Source: Paenibacillus sp. FSL R10-2734 (GTDB lineage: Bacteria; Bacillota; Bacilli; Paenibacillales; Paenibacillaceae). Taken from it: a stretch of DNA of 64,000 nt. Below, piece by piece: positions 16,968 to 26,779 of the stretch. The notes beneath the pieces were generated by a model. That model did no database searches, was not told where the DNA came from, and worked only from the letters and a program-made list of their open reading frames with translations. Position numbers and translations under genes: made by a program. The stretch covers positions 2,418,001-2,482,000 of the forward strand of contig NZ_CP150170.1 in assembly GCF_037963865.1 (NCBI RefSeq), read 5' to 3'. The stretch's first letter is position 1. Every line of letters starts with the position of its first letter.

Positions 16968-17021
16968 CCTATAGAAACGACTTTAATCACCTATAAAATA
17001 GAAAAATTCACATTGTATAAT
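16968..17021 (+). promoter_or_regulatory. Promoter P4 of the 29-kb operon, with tandem AraC-type half-sites
   Basis: Half-site CCTATAGAAA begins at 16968 and CCTATAAAATAG at 16990 (22 bp). A perfect TATAAT lies at 17016-17021, 26 bp from half-site 2, and no good -35 box exists because the half-site occupies that position. This is expected of an activator-dependent promoter. Confidence 0.75.
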
Positions 17022-17087
17022 GTAGTAAATTTACAGTCGGTAGTGCTCTTAAGGGGTCCACCGGTCAGCTAGGAGGAGAGACGAGGC

Positions 17088-18560
17088 TTGAAACAAGATA
17101 CGAAGGTAGAACGCTGGGCTCTTTTTGAAACCGCTTTACAATCCAGCGAAATACCAGAGAAACCATTTCGCGACGTCCGGCTGGAGGCCACATTCCAGAT
17201 CGGGGACCGAGAGGTCAAGGTAGATGGATTCTATGATGGAGAGAATGTATTCCTCATCAGGTTCATGCCAGATAGCGTTGGCACATGGTTGTTCTCAACC
17301 AGAAGCAATGCTCCGTCGCTGAATGCTATACATGGACAATTTGAATGTGTAGAGGCCAGCAGCTCTAATCATGGTATGGTCCGAGTTGGATCCCAGTACG
17401 GGTTCGAATATGCAGATGGCACATCCTATATGCCATTCGGAACTACTTGCTACGCCTGGATTCATCAGCATGAATCCTTACAAGAAGCTACGCTTCAGGA
17501 GCTTGAACATTCACCTTTTAATAAAATTCGCATGTGCATATTTCCGAAAAGGTATGCGTTTAATATGGTTGAGCCGGAGCTCTTTCCATTTCGGGGATCG
17601 AAGGAGCATGGCTTTGATCTTGAACGGTTTGAGCCTCGCTTCTTCCAGCAGCTTGATTATCGGATTAGGCAGCTCGGTGAGCTTGGTATAGAAGCGGATA
17701 TTATCTTATTTCACCCCTATGACAAAGGTCATTGGGGCTTCGACCGAATGAGTGGAGAGCAGGATGAATCGTATCTCCGCTATGTGATTGCACGATTGTC
17801 TGCCTATCGTAACGTATGGTGGTCGCTCGCAAATGAATATGATTTCATGACGGAGAAGCAGCCTGAGGATTGGGATCGATTGTTTCAACTCGTTCAGCAA
17901 TATGATCCTTACCAGCATCTACGCTCCATTCATAACGGGACGAAAATGTATGATCCATCATCGCTTCATCTGTATGATCACGCTAAGTCATGGGTTGATC
18001 ATGTGAGCCTTCAGCACTGGGATCTAATGGCAACAGATACGATCCGAAAGCAATATGGGAAGCCCGTTGTTGTTGACGAGTGCTGCTATGAAGGAGATAT
18101 TCCTCGCCGCTGGGGCAACATTACGGGAGAAGAGATGACGCATCGTTTTTGGGAAGGAATGGTTCGTGGCACTTACGTTGGTCATGGAGAGACGTATATG
18201 CACGAAGATAACATCATTTGGTGGTCGCATGGTGGCAAGCTGCATGGAACAAGCTCGGAGCGAATCGGATTTCTTCGCCAGATCTTTGAAGAAGCGCCAC
18301 GACAACTCAAAGTTATTGATTCGATCAAGGACGTACCGACTTTAGGCGTAGAAGGTGAATACTATTTGTTGTATTTCGGGATTCATCGTCCAGCTCTTCG
18401 ACCGGTTCAATTGCCGGAAGGGAATGAATATGAAGCAGAAATAATCAACACTTGGAGCATGACAATCGAACGAATTGAAGGGAGGTTTACAGGGGATTGT
18501 ACGATTCAGCTTCCTAGTAAGCCATATTTAGCATTGCGGATTCGACGTTGTAGTACATAG
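17088..18560 (+). CDS. DUF5060-DUF4038-DUF5605 glycoside hydrolase (apiosidase-like), copy A
   Basis: First gene of the long operon. TTG start, with AGGAGGAG (17071-17078) at good distance. Of 490 residues, the first about 95 form a DUF5060-like beta-sandwich (VERWALFE, DGFYDGENVFLIRFMPD), then a DUF4038-type TIM barrel, then a C-terminal beta domain (INTWSMTIERIEG). WWSLANEYD places the acid/base at Glu250 and VVVDECCYEGD the nucleophile at Glu331, so the catalytic pair is complete. DUF4038 proteins include GH140 apiosidases that act on pectic RG-II, but the domain is also found in other families, so the sugar removed is uncertain. It has no signal peptide. Two relatives lie at 30904 and 32340. 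Confidence 0.85.
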   Translation: MKQDTKVERWALFETALQSSEIPEKPFRDVRLEATFQIGDREVKVDGFYDGENVFLIRFMPDSVGTWLFSTRSNAPSLNAIHGQFECVEASSSNHGMVRVGSQYGFEYADGTSYMPFGTTCYAWIHQHESLQEATLQELEHSPFNKIRMCIFPKRYAFNMVEPELFPFRGSKEHGFDLERFEPRFFQQLDYRIRQLGELGIEADIILFHPYDKGHWGFDRMSGEQDESYLRYVIARLSAYRNVWWSLANEYDFMTEKQPEDWDRLFQLVQQYDPYQHLRSIHNGTKMYDPSSLHLYDHAKSWVDHVSLQHWDLMATDTIRKQYGKPVVVDECCYEGDIPRRWGNITGEEMTHRFWEGMVRGTYVGHGETYMHEDNIIWWSHGGKLHGTSSERIGFLRQIFEEAPRQLKVIDSIKDVPTLGVEGEYYLLYFGIHRPALRPVQLPEGNEYEAEIINTWSMTIERIEGRFTGDCTIQLPSKPYLALRIRRCST

Positions 18561-18614
18561 CGATCCATTCAGGATTGGCTTGCAATCATAACCTTATTAT
18601 TCGGAGGTGCCGCC

Positions 18615-19739
18615 ATGGGGCGCATTGTACTTAAGAATGTGGAGAAACGGTATGGAAAAGACAAGCTATATGCTGTCAAAGACTTCAATCTGGAAATTGA
18701 AGACGGTGAGTTTCTTGTGATGGTTGGGCAATCAGGCTGTGGTAAATCAACAACACTTCGGATGATTGCAGGACTAGAGGATATCACTTCCGGGGAGCTG
18801 TATATAGGCGATAAGCTTGTGAATAATCTACCGCCCAAGGACCGAGATATCGCGATGGTGTTTCAGAACTATGCACTGTATCCGAATATGAACGTGTATG
18901 AGAATATTGCATTCGGTCTGCGATTGCGCAAGGAGTCGAAGCATGAGATTGATCAGTCGGTGAAATCCACCTCACGTGTTCTTGAGATAGAACAATATTT
19001 AGATCGTAAGCCAAAAGCGTTATCAGGGGGTCAACGTCAGCGTGTTGCTCTTGGCCGAGCTATTGTACGCAAGCCAAGTGTATTCCTGATGGATGAGCCA
19101 TTATCGAACTTAGATGCCAAACTTCGTGTACATATGCGTACCGAAATTATTCGACTCCATAAACAGCTCGGTGTAACAACGGTATATGTAACGCATGATC
19201 AGGTTGAAGCAATGACGATGGGAAATCGAATTGTTGTAATGAAGGATGGTCTCATACAACAGGTGGATGCGCCGCGTGTAATTTATAACAATCCGAAGAA
19301 TATGTTTGTCGCAGGCTTTATCGGTACACCGCCGATCAATTTTATTGAAGGAAAGGTTGAAGAGGCAGAAGGTGGGAAGCTTCACTTAAAGACTAAGCGT
19401 AACTACTTAATGATAGCAGACGAGCATATACCACTGCTGCGGAAGCACGGAAAAGTAAACAAACGAGTCGTACTAGGTTTTCGTTGTGAAAATGTATACG
19501 TAGATCCGGAATTGGTGGACCGTCATCCACAATCCCAAATCACAGGAACACTTAAGCTGTCAGAACTCATGGGTGCTGATACCTATTTGTATCTTAACAT
19601 TGGGACGGATGCATCATTAGTTGTCCGTACATTTACTGGCATTGACTACAACGAGGACGAACCGATCACTGTCGCTCTCAATATGTCGAAAGCGCTTTAT
19701 TTTGACAAGGATACTACGGAAAACTTAATGTACGAATGA
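18615..19739 (+). CDS. ugpC: ABC sugar importer ATPase (MsmX/UgpC type)
   Basis: This is the nucleotide-binding subunit that powers sugar import. Walker A GQSGCGKST (about residue 38), signature LSGGQRQR, Walker B FLMDEPLSNLD and the H-loop VTHDQVEAMTMG are all present, followed by a C-terminal regulatory OB-like domain (GFRCENVYV). Length, 374 residues, is normal. GGAGGT precedes the start. It is the only ATPase gene in the window, while there are three permease pairs and three binding proteins. As MsmX of Bacillus subtilis energises several importers, this subunit may do the same here, including for the Lpl-type system on the minus strand. Confidence 0.96.
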   Translation: MGRIVLKNVEKRYGKDKLYAVKDFNLEIEDGEFLVMVGQSGCGKSTTLRMIAGLEDITSGELYIGDKLVNNLPPKDRDIAMVFQNYALYPNMNVYENIAFGLRLRKESKHEIDQSVKSTSRVLEIEQYLDRKPKALSGGQRQRVALGRAIVRKPSVFLMDEPLSNLDAKLRVHMRTEIIRLHKQLGVTTVYVTHDQVEAMTMGNRIVVMKDGLIQQVDAPRVIYNNPKNMFVAGFIGTPPINFIEGKVEEAEGGKLHLKTKRNYLMIADEHIPLLRKHGKVNKRVVLGFRCENVYVDPELVDRHPQSQITGTLKLSELMGADTYLYLNIGTDASLVVRTFTGIDYNEDEPITVALNMSKALYFDKDTTENLMYE

Positions 19740-19761
19740 ACTATGAGAAGGGGAGAGATGG

Positions 19762-22746
19762 ATGTTAAGGGCACTTAGGAGATGGCGCGCAAGTATCGGT
19801 CTGACTCTGGCTCTCGTTCTCGTTCTGTTGCTATCATCGGCTTCAGGATACGCTGAGAATAGCACAGTACAGTCCTCTGACCAACAGCAAGAAGCATCAG
19901 TTGCGAAAGACCAGGAGCAGCATAAGACTAATTCAGATAACACGAACGAACCCTATTTTCTTGATAAGCTGGCGGAATGGAAGAAATCCGGCGCAACAAG
20001 CGATCATGATGGCAAGTTGATCATATCAGCAACAGATTATGTCCGCACTTCAGATGGAGCACATGTTCAAGTAAGTGATGTTGATGGCAAATCCAATGTT
20101 CTGAACTGGAGTATTCAGAATAATGAGTGGATCGAATATGAGTTCAACGTTACCCAAGCTGGGCTGTATCAAATGAATCTAACCTACCGTCCGGTAACGG
20201 ATAATACTCACAAGAGAGCTATTCTATTGAATACTACAATGGATGGTAAAAACGACTTCCTTGAATCCAAGTCGATTTCGCTGGATCGCCATTGGAAGGA
20301 CCCGGATAAGCTGAATCTTGATGCTAACGGTGACCAAGTCCGTCCAATGTCAGTAGATATCAGCGGCTGGATGACAACATCGCTTCGTGACTCAGGAGGC
20401 GCATATGTTGAACCATTGGAATGGTATTTGACGCCTGGGAAGCATACTCTTCGTTTTACGAGTAATGAGCCGATGACCTTATCCACTATTGAGTTAACTG
20501 CTCCAGAGAAAATATTAGATTTTCAGACGGTAAGTAAGTCCAGGCCGAAAGTGAACGCAGCAAGTGCAAACATAGCACCGATTGTGCTTGAGGCAGAGAA
20601 GTCCGATTGGAAAAGTGCTTCCTCCGTTGGACTTAAATATGATAACGATACTGAATCTACACCTTATATAGGCGGGAAGATCCGATACAATTCGGTTGAC
20701 GGATCACGCTGGTCATCAGGAAATGGTGAGATCAGCTGGTCATTCGATGTATCTGAAAGCGGTTACTATAAAATTGGACTTCGCGTCATGCAAAACTTCT
20801 CTTCCAATCGATCGACCTTTAGAACGATTCGCATTAACGGGGAAATTCCGTTCTCCGAAATGATGGCTTATCAGTTTCCTTATGGGTCAGGTTGGCAAGG
20901 TATTCCGATCACCGATGACAACGATCAGCCTTACTTGTTCTATTTAGAAAAAGGGACGAACACCATTTCCATGCAGGTAACTCAGGCACCCGTGAAAGAG
21001 CTGATGACTGAGCTTGAGGAGATCGTGAGTAAGCTCATGTCGCTTGGTGAAGATTTAAAGGCGTTGACCGGTGGTTCTGAGGATACGAATAGAACATGGA
21101 AGATGGATCAAGACTTACCTGGCTTCACGACGAGCCTTCAAGCTATCTCAGAGAAACTGGGGAGTGTACAGAAGCGATTGGTTGAAGTAAATGGGCGAAA
21201 AGATGGTGTCACACAAGGCTTATACACAACGTTGAAGGATATAGAATCGATGCTAGCAAGCCCTAGCAATATTCCTTATAACATCGATAACTTTGTGACC
21301 ATGCAAGGTAAAGTAGCTGATTACATGCAGCAGCTCAAAAATCAACCGCTTGGATTAGACCGGATTTACATCGTTCCATCCGATCAACCGTTTCCGAAGA
21401 TGATAGCAACCGCCTTCCAAAAAGTGAAGGGCTCCTTTATTAATTTTTTCTACTCCTTCCAAGCGAAGGAAGATCTCGGGGATATGGATGAATCCGTGTT
21501 GAATGTTTGGGTACTACGCGGTCGGGATTATATTAATCAGCTACAAGAACTGGCGGATGAGGAATTCACGACGCAAACAGGCATAAAGGTAAAGGTTAAC
21601 TTGTTGCCTGACACGAACCTGCTCGTGCTGATGAATGCTGCTGGTATGGCGCCAGATATCGCACTTGGGTTACCGCAAACATTGCCATTTGACTATGCGA
21701 TTCGGAATGGCTTGTTAGATTTAACACAGTTTTCCGATTTCGATTCGGTCTTTCAGCGCTTCTCACCAGGGACATGGCTGCCGTTCTATTACAACAAAGG
21801 ATACTATGGTATTCCTGAGACTCAAAGCTTCTCAATGCTGTACTACCGCAAGGATATTCTTGATAGGCTCGGACTCAAAGTTCCGAATACATGGGAAGAT
21901 GTCTACAACATGTTGCCAATTCTGCAACAGAATAACATGAATATGATGCCGACGCAGCATACTCCGTTTTTCTATCAGAATGGAGTCGAGTATTTCACTC
22001 CAGACGGAATGAAGACAGGATTAGGTACAGAAGCAGGGTACCAGGCGTTTAAAGAGTGGACAGATCTTAACAATGTTTACGCCGTTGATCAACAAGTCGC
22101 GAGCTTTTATCAGTCGTTTCGTAGTGGCACCATACCCATTGGGATCTCAGACTTTAGTATGTATATCCAACTTATGGTTGCAGCTCCTGAACTGAATGGA
22201 TATTGGGGGATTGCTCCGATCCCAGGAGTGAAGCAAGCAGATGGTCAAATCGCCAGATGGATGGGTGGTACAGAGCAAGCGGGTGTTATCTTCAAACGAA
22301 CGAAGAAAGCAGAGCAGAGCTGGGAGTTCCTGAAATGGTGGACTTCAGCGGATATACAAGAAAAGTATGGTTCGGATCTGGAGACGATCAATGGTACATC
22401 ATTCCGCTGGAATACGTCTAACGTGGAAGCATTTGTTCATCTACCTTGGAAGCAGGAAGATTTGAACAGTATTCTGGAACAATGGCGTTGGTATAAGGAA
22501 ATTCCGAATGTACCGGGCAGTTACTTCCTAGACCGCGAGATACAGAATGCATGGAACCGTACCGTAGTTGATGGGATCAATTATCGTAGTTCACTTGAAA
22601 CAGCTATTGATGCGATCGATGTTGAGATGCGTAGGAAGATGGTGGAGTTCGGAACCGTGGATGCGAACGGTAATATCCTTCGGAAGCAAGAACTACCTGT
22701 CGTGAATAAACCGTGGGAAGGGGTGGACAAATATGTCGAAAAGTAA
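19762..22746 (+). CDS. Large sugar-binding protein fused to two carbohydrate-binding-like domains
   Basis: Of 994 residues, 1-32 form a signal peptide. There are two galactose-binding-like (CBM35-type) beta-sandwich modules at about 64-240 and 270-415; both have the YRP/NGE-type motifs of such modules (GLYQMNLTYRP, GYYKIGLRVMQ). A helical stretch (about 415-535) follows, then a family-1 solute-binding domain from about 575 to 960 (NVWVLRGRDYINQLQELADE, YYRKDILDRLGLKVPNTWED). An ordinary binding protein is about 430 residues; the extra modules could hold a polymer at the surface near the transporter. No lipobox is seen, and the N-terminal hydrophobic segment may remain as an anchor. The gene overlaps the next permease gene by 14 bases. 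Confidence 0.85.
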   Translation: MLRALRRWRASIGLTLALVLVLLLSSASGYAENSTVQSSDQQQEASVAKDQEQHKTNSDNTNEPYFLDKLAEWKKSGATSDHDGKLIISATDYVRTSDGAHVQVSDVDGKSNVLNWSIQNNEWIEYEFNVTQAGLYQMNLTYRPVTDNTHKRAILLNTTMDGKNDFLESKSISLDRHWKDPDKLNLDANGDQVRPMSVDISGWMTTSLRDSGGAYVEPLEWYLTPGKHTLRFTSNEPMTLSTIELTAPEKILDFQTVSKSRPKVNAASANIAPIVLEAEKSDWKSASSVGLKYDNDTESTPYIGGKIRYNSVDGSRWSSGNGEISWSFDVSESGYYKIGLRVMQNFSSNRSTFRTIRINGEIPFSEMMAYQFPYGSGWQGIPITDDNDQPYLFYLEKGTNTISMQVTQAPVKELMTELEEIVSKLMSLGEDLKALTGGSEDTNRTWKMDQDLPGFTTSLQAISEKLGSVQKRLVEVNGRKDGVTQGLYTTLKDIESMLASPSNIPYNIDNFVTMQGKVADYMQQLKNQPLGLDRIYIVPSDQPFPKMIATAFQKVKGSFINFFYSFQAKEDLGDMDESVLNVWVLRGRDYINQLQELADEEFTTQTGIKVKVNLLPDTNLLVLMNAAGMAPDIALGLPQTLPFDYAIRNGLLDLTQFSDFDSVFQRFSPGTWLPFYYNKGYYGIPETQSFSMLYYRKDILDRLGLKVPNTWEDVYNMLPILQQNNMNMMPTQHTPFFYQNGVEYFTPDGMKTGLGTEAGYQAFKEWTDLNNVYAVDQQVASFYQSFRSGTIPIGISDFSMYIQLMVAAPELNGYWGIAPIPGVKQADGQIARWMGGTEQAGVIFKRTKKAEQSWEFLKWWTSADIQEKYGSDLETINGTSFRWNTSNVEAFVHLPWKQEDLNSILEQWRWYKEIPNVPGSYFLDREIQNAWNRTVVDGINYRSSLETAIDAIDVEMRRKMVEFGTVDANGNILRKQELPVVNKPWEGVDKYVEK

Positions 22747-23713
22747 TGCGGAAATCTTAAATAAAAATTACATCCCCAGTACCGCAGTTCGCCCGAAAGG
22801 AAAGTTCTCTCTATTGTTAAAAGAAATTTGGCGGTATCGGCTATCTTACCTATTCATCGCACCATTTATGATCTGTTTCATACTTTTTATACTCATTCCC
22901 GTTGTAGCAGCGGTTGCCCTTAGCTTTACGTCATATAACTCGCTCGAGTCACCGAAATTTATAGGCTGGGACAATTTTCGATACATGATATCGGGCGATC
23001 TGTTGTTCTTACAACATGCATTGCCGAATACGTTCAAGTTCGCGATTATTGCAGGACCACTAGGGTATGTGGCATCGTTCATGCTGGCATGGTTGATAAC
23101 CCTACTGCCAGGAAAATGGCGCAAATGGTTTGCATTAGCCATGTATTCACCTTCACTCATGGGCGGGATTGCCATGACGATTGTCTGGCTCCCGCTCCTC
23201 AGCGGTGACCGAATTGGTTATTTGAACAGCTTCTTACTTGATTGGGGATTTATTAAGGAGCCTGTGCTGTGGGTAACGAGCAAGGATCATTTAATGTCAT
23301 CCATGATTGTCGTCACATTGTGGTCCAGTATGGGGATTGGATTTCTGGCGATGATGGCAGGGATTCTGAATGTAAATCCAGAGTTGTATGAAGCGGGTAA
23401 GCTCGACGGAATAAGATCGAGGTTGGAAGAAATTTGGTATATTACGATTCCGTCCATGAAGCCGCAGATGCTCTTCGGTGCGATTATGGCGATTGTTGGG
23501 ACCTTTAAAGCAGGTGGGATCGGCACTCAGCTCTCGGGTATGAATCCAACGCCGCAGTATTCGGGACATTTAATTATTAACCAGATCGACGATTATGGAT
23601 TTATTCGCTTCGAGCTTGGTTACGCGAGTGCCTTATCTGTGTTCCTGCTGTTGCTTATGTATTTATCCAATAAGTTTTGCTGGCGTTTGTTCGGTTCGAA
23701 GGGGGATGAATAA
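22733..23713 (+). CDS. ABC sugar permease, MalF type (pair 1)
   Basis: Integral membrane subunit of 326 residues with six predicted helices. The conserved cytoplasmic EAA loop is present (EAGKLDGIRSRLEEIWYITI), through which it contacts the ATPase. It starts inside the end of the large binding-protein gene and stops 2 bases before its MalG-type partner, so it probably forms a complex with both. Confidence 0.94.
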   Translation: MSKSNAEILNKNYIPSTAVRPKGKFSLLLKEIWRYRLSYLFIAPFMICFILFILIPVVAAVALSFTSYNSLESPKFIGWDNFRYMISGDLLFLQHALPNTFKFAIIAGPLGYVASFMLAWLITLLPGKWRKWFALAMYSPSLMGGIAMTIVWLPLLSGDRIGYLNSFLLDWGFIKEPVLWVTSKDHLMSSMIVVTLWSSMGIGFLAMMAGILNVNPELYEAGKLDGIRSRLEEIWYITIPSMKPQMLFGAIMAIVGTFKAGGIGTQLSGMNPTPQYSGHLIINQIDDYGFIRFELGYASALSVFLLLLMYLSNKFCWRLFGSKGDE

Positions 23714-23715
23714 CG

Positions 23716-24612
23716 ATGCAAGTCGCGTCTAAAGGCAAGCTGCTCAAATTCAGCAGACGATCCAAATTGTTCCGATTAAGTCGCTTCGAAAAAGGGATAG
23801 CATTGCTGCTTATTGTTCTTAGTGCATTTATGTTATTGCCACTCGTTTATATCTTTAATCATGCGTTTAAGCCGTATGATGAGTTGTTCGTGTATCCGCC
23901 TACCATATGGGCGCGCCAACCTTCTTGGCAGAACTTTATTGAATTATTCAACATCACGTCCGGATCAGTTGTACCCGTTACGCGCTATATCTTTAATAGC
24001 TTGGCCGTAGCTGTACTAAGCGTTATTGTCGTGACCCTGGTCAGTGCATTATGCGCTTACCCACTATCGAAACATAAATTCCCGGGTCACCAGCTTGTAT
24101 TCGCAACAATTATGCTGACCATGTTATTTGCACCAGAAACAGTTACTATTCCACGTTATCTCGTCGTTAGCAATTTAGGCATTATGAATACGTACTGGGG
24201 ACATATCATGCCCATGGTTGCCGTTCCTGTTGCCGTTTTCCTAATGAAGCAGTTTGTTGATCAAATTCCAGATGAGTTGCTTGATTCCGCACGACTGGAT
24301 GGTGCGAAGGAATTTGTTGTGTTCTTACGTATTGTTGTACCCGTTATTATTCCAGCCGTTGCGACCATTGGTATTATCTCGTTCCAGACCGCATGGGGTA
24401 ATGTCGAGTCATCCACATTATTTATGCAGAGCGAACAGATGAAGACATTTCCTTACTTTGTCCAAACACTGACAGCGAATATGGCCAATAGTGTTGCAAG
24501 ACAGGGAGCGGTTGCCGCCGCTGCACTGTTTATGTTTATACCAAACTTGGTGATTTTCCTTGTATTCCAAAGCAAGGTTATCGCCACGATGGCCCATTCC
24601 GGCATTAAATGA
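23716..24612 (+). CDS. ABC sugar permease, MalG type (pair 1)
   Basis: Integral membrane subunit of 298 residues, partner of the preceding permease. The EAA loop reads DSARLDGAKEFVVFLRIVVP. About six transmembrane helices are visible, the first at about residues 27-50. It lies 20 bases before the NHL-YIP1 gene in the same operon. Confidence 0.94.
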   Translation: MQVASKGKLLKFSRRSKLFRLSRFEKGIALLLIVLSAFMLLPLVYIFNHAFKPYDELFVYPPTIWARQPSWQNFIELFNITSGSVVPVTRYIFNSLAVAVLSVIVVTLVSALCAYPLSKHKFPGHQLVFATIMLTMLFAPETVTIPRYLVVSNLGIMNTYWGHIMPMVAVPVAVFLMKQFVDQIPDELLDSARLDGAKEFVVFLRIVVPVIIPAVATIGIISFQTAWGNVESSTLFMQSEQMKTFPYFVQTLTANMANSVARQGAVAAAALFMFIPNLVIFLVFQSKVIATMAHSGIK

Positions 24613-24631
24613 TTCCGCGGGAGGAGAAATT

Positions 24632-26779
24632 ATGAAGCCGGTAAAATTAAAACTATTTCGTCTCCTGTGGGGCTTTCTGGCCGTGTGCCTCGTATGGGTC
24701 GGTTATCCGGCGGTTGCATCCGCCGACTATCCTTATTCAACCAATTACCGTAGTGATAAGGGGTCTCTTGTATGGACACAAGCCGCATTTGCACCGGAGC
24801 AGGTACTCGGCCGAGATATTTTTGTGCCTGATCCGAAGGATGCTACGAAGAAGGTCCTATCACCACTCATGCAGCCTAGCGATCTATTCATAGACTCACA
24901 AGACCGAATGTATGTTGCGGATACAGGAAATAGTCGAATTGTTGTATTTAGCCCAGATGGTAAGTTCGATCATGTCTTGCCTGCATTGGAGGGAACACCA
25001 TTATCTAGTCCACAAGGGATATATGTAAGCGATAAAGGTGATCTCTACGTCGCTGATACCGGTAATGCAAGGGTTGTTATGCTGGATCAGCAAGGAAATA
25101 TGTTAAAGGAATATAAGCTTCCAAAATCCAGATTTATCTCCGACAGCTATCGTTTTGAACCCATTAAAGTGGCTGTAGATAAGCGAGGATATCTATATAT
25201 CGTATCGCTAGGAAGCTATAACGGTCTGCTTCAGCTTGATCCAGATGGCAATTTCGTAAGATTCTTTGCTGCCAATGAAGCGCCATTCACGTTACTAGAT
25301 TCCATGAAGCGCAAGATTTATTCGCAAGCGATGTATGAGAAGCAGAATGCCAAGCTTCCACCAGCCATTAATAACGTCAATATCGACAAGCGCGGTTTTG
25401 TGTATACCGTATCTTATGGGCTGGAAATGAAAGAGGAACAGGTCAAGAAGCTCAACTCTGCAGGTCAGAATTTCCTGGGAACGGATACAACGAACGGTGA
25501 AGCAAATAATTCATTTGGCGAAATTCGTTTTCGAAATGTAATTCAGGTACCGAATCTGAAAGATATCGCAGTCGACAGCTCAGGTAACTTTTCGGTTATT
25601 GACAGTGATTCGAAGGTTGTCAGTCAATATGATGCATTCGGTAATCTGCTATTTTTCTGGTCTGGGGATGCTAGTCCGAATACAACGCAGCTGGGAATTG
25701 TAAAGAGCCCGGCAGCCATTGATATTAACTCTACGAATGAAATTTATATTTTGGATAACAATGCGAATTTGATTCAGCAATTCCGTCAAACGGAGTTCGG
25801 AGCACTTGTCTACAAAGCGAACAACTTGACGATTGACGGTAAATATAAGGATGCAGAACCCATTTGGCGTGAGGTATTGCATCTGAACGCTTTCTATACG
25901 CCAGCTATGCTAGGACTCGCGCAAGCTGCTTATTCTCGTGGAGATTATGTGGAAGCGAAGAAGATGTATTATGATGCAGGCGTTCAAAAAGGATATTCAA
26001 ATTCATTTTGGCAAATTCGCCTGAAATGGTTGCAAGATCGCTTTGGATTGTTCATGAACATCTTCATTATACTCGTTATTCTATACCTGACTTATAGGCT
26101 TGCAGTAAAACGATATGGAGCTTTTCAGAAGATTCGACGGTCTAGCTTACATATACGATCTCGTTTCTTAGGGCAATTGAAACATTCACTGTATGTTCTA
26201 CGACATCCGGTTGATGGCTTCTACATGCTTCGACATGAGTATAAAGGTAGCTACTTGAGTGCGTTTGTGATTCTGATTCTAGCCTATGCTTCCTATGCGA
26301 TATCTCGAGCATATACGAGCTTTTCGTTTAACATGGAAGCGATTAAATCACTAAGTGCGGTTACTGTATTTCTTCAATTCATCATTGTATGGATCGCTTG
26401 GGTCATTTCGAATTATCTTGTCAGCAGTATTATGCGTGGGGAAGGACGCTTTACAGATGTATTTGTTGGCAGTGCCTACGCACTTGCACCGTTTATTGTC
26501 GTCGGTCTTCCACTAACGCTTATCTCACATGGGCTGTCGTTAACGGAAGATTCGATTTACCAATTTATACATTCAGGCATGTATGTTTGGGTATTCCTAC
26601 TGCTAATTTGGAAGGTTATGACGGTTCAAAATTACACCGTAGGCGAGACAGCCATTAATTTGCTGTATACAGCCGGTACGATGCTCATTATCGGGGTGTT
26701 ATGTTTCATTCTGTTCGGTCTAACTACTGAGCTTCGCAGCTTCGTCTATTCCATCGTTCAGGAGGTGTCAGTGCGGTGA
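24632..26779 (+). CDS. NHL-repeat propeller with C-terminal YIP1-type membrane domain
   Basis: The start at 24632 follows GGGAGGAG (24619-24626); an upstream ATG at 24560 would overlap the permease gene. Of 715 residues, 1-30 form a signal peptide (ends VASA). Six NHL-type repeats follow (LFIDSQDRMYVADTGNSRIV; IYVSDKGDLYVADTGNARVV). Then come a short TPR-like stretch (EPIWREVLHLNAFYTPAMLG) and a YIP1-like domain with about five transmembrane helices. The propeller should face outward. Such genes recur in Paenibacillus sugar-import operons next to DUF5696 genes, but to my knowledge no function is assigned. A role in docking polymer or the binding protein is plausible. Confidence 0.8.
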   Translation: MKPVKLKLFRLLWGFLAVCLVWVGYPAVASADYPYSTNYRSDKGSLVWTQAAFAPEQVLGRDIFVPDPKDATKKVLSPLMQPSDLFIDSQDRMYVADTGNSRIVVFSPDGKFDHVLPALEGTPLSSPQGIYVSDKGDLYVADTGNARVVMLDQQGNMLKEYKLPKSRFISDSYRFEPIKVAVDKRGYLYIVSLGSYNGLLQLDPDGNFVRFFAANEAPFTLLDSMKRKIYSQAMYEKQNAKLPPAINNVNIDKRGFVYTVSYGLEMKEEQVKKLNSAGQNFLGTDTTNGEANNSFGEIRFRNVIQVPNLKDIAVDSSGNFSVIDSDSKVVSQYDAFGNLLFFWSGDASPNTTQLGIVKSPAAIDINSTNEIYILDNNANLIQQFRQTEFGALVYKANNLTIDGKYKDAEPIWREVLHLNAFYTPAMLGLAQAAYSRGDYVEAKKMYYDAGVQKGYSNSFWQIRLKWLQDRFGLFMNIFIILVILYLTYRLAVKRYGAFQKIRRSSLHIRSRFLGQLKHSLYVLRHPVDGFYMLRHEYKGSYLSAFVILILAYASYAISRAYTSFSFNMEAIKSLSAVTVFLQFIIVWIAWVISNYLVSSIMRGEGRFTDVFVGSAYALAPFIVVGLPLTLISHGLSLTEDSIYQFIHSGMYVWVFLLLIWKVMTVQNYTVGETAINLLYTAGTMLIIGVLCFILFGLTTELRSFVYSIVQEVSVR

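Noticed and set aside
24560..24631. Upstream start of the NHL-YIP1 protein
   Set aside because: It would overlap the permease gene and put extra residues before a good signal peptide; the ATG at 24632 has a strong ribosome site.
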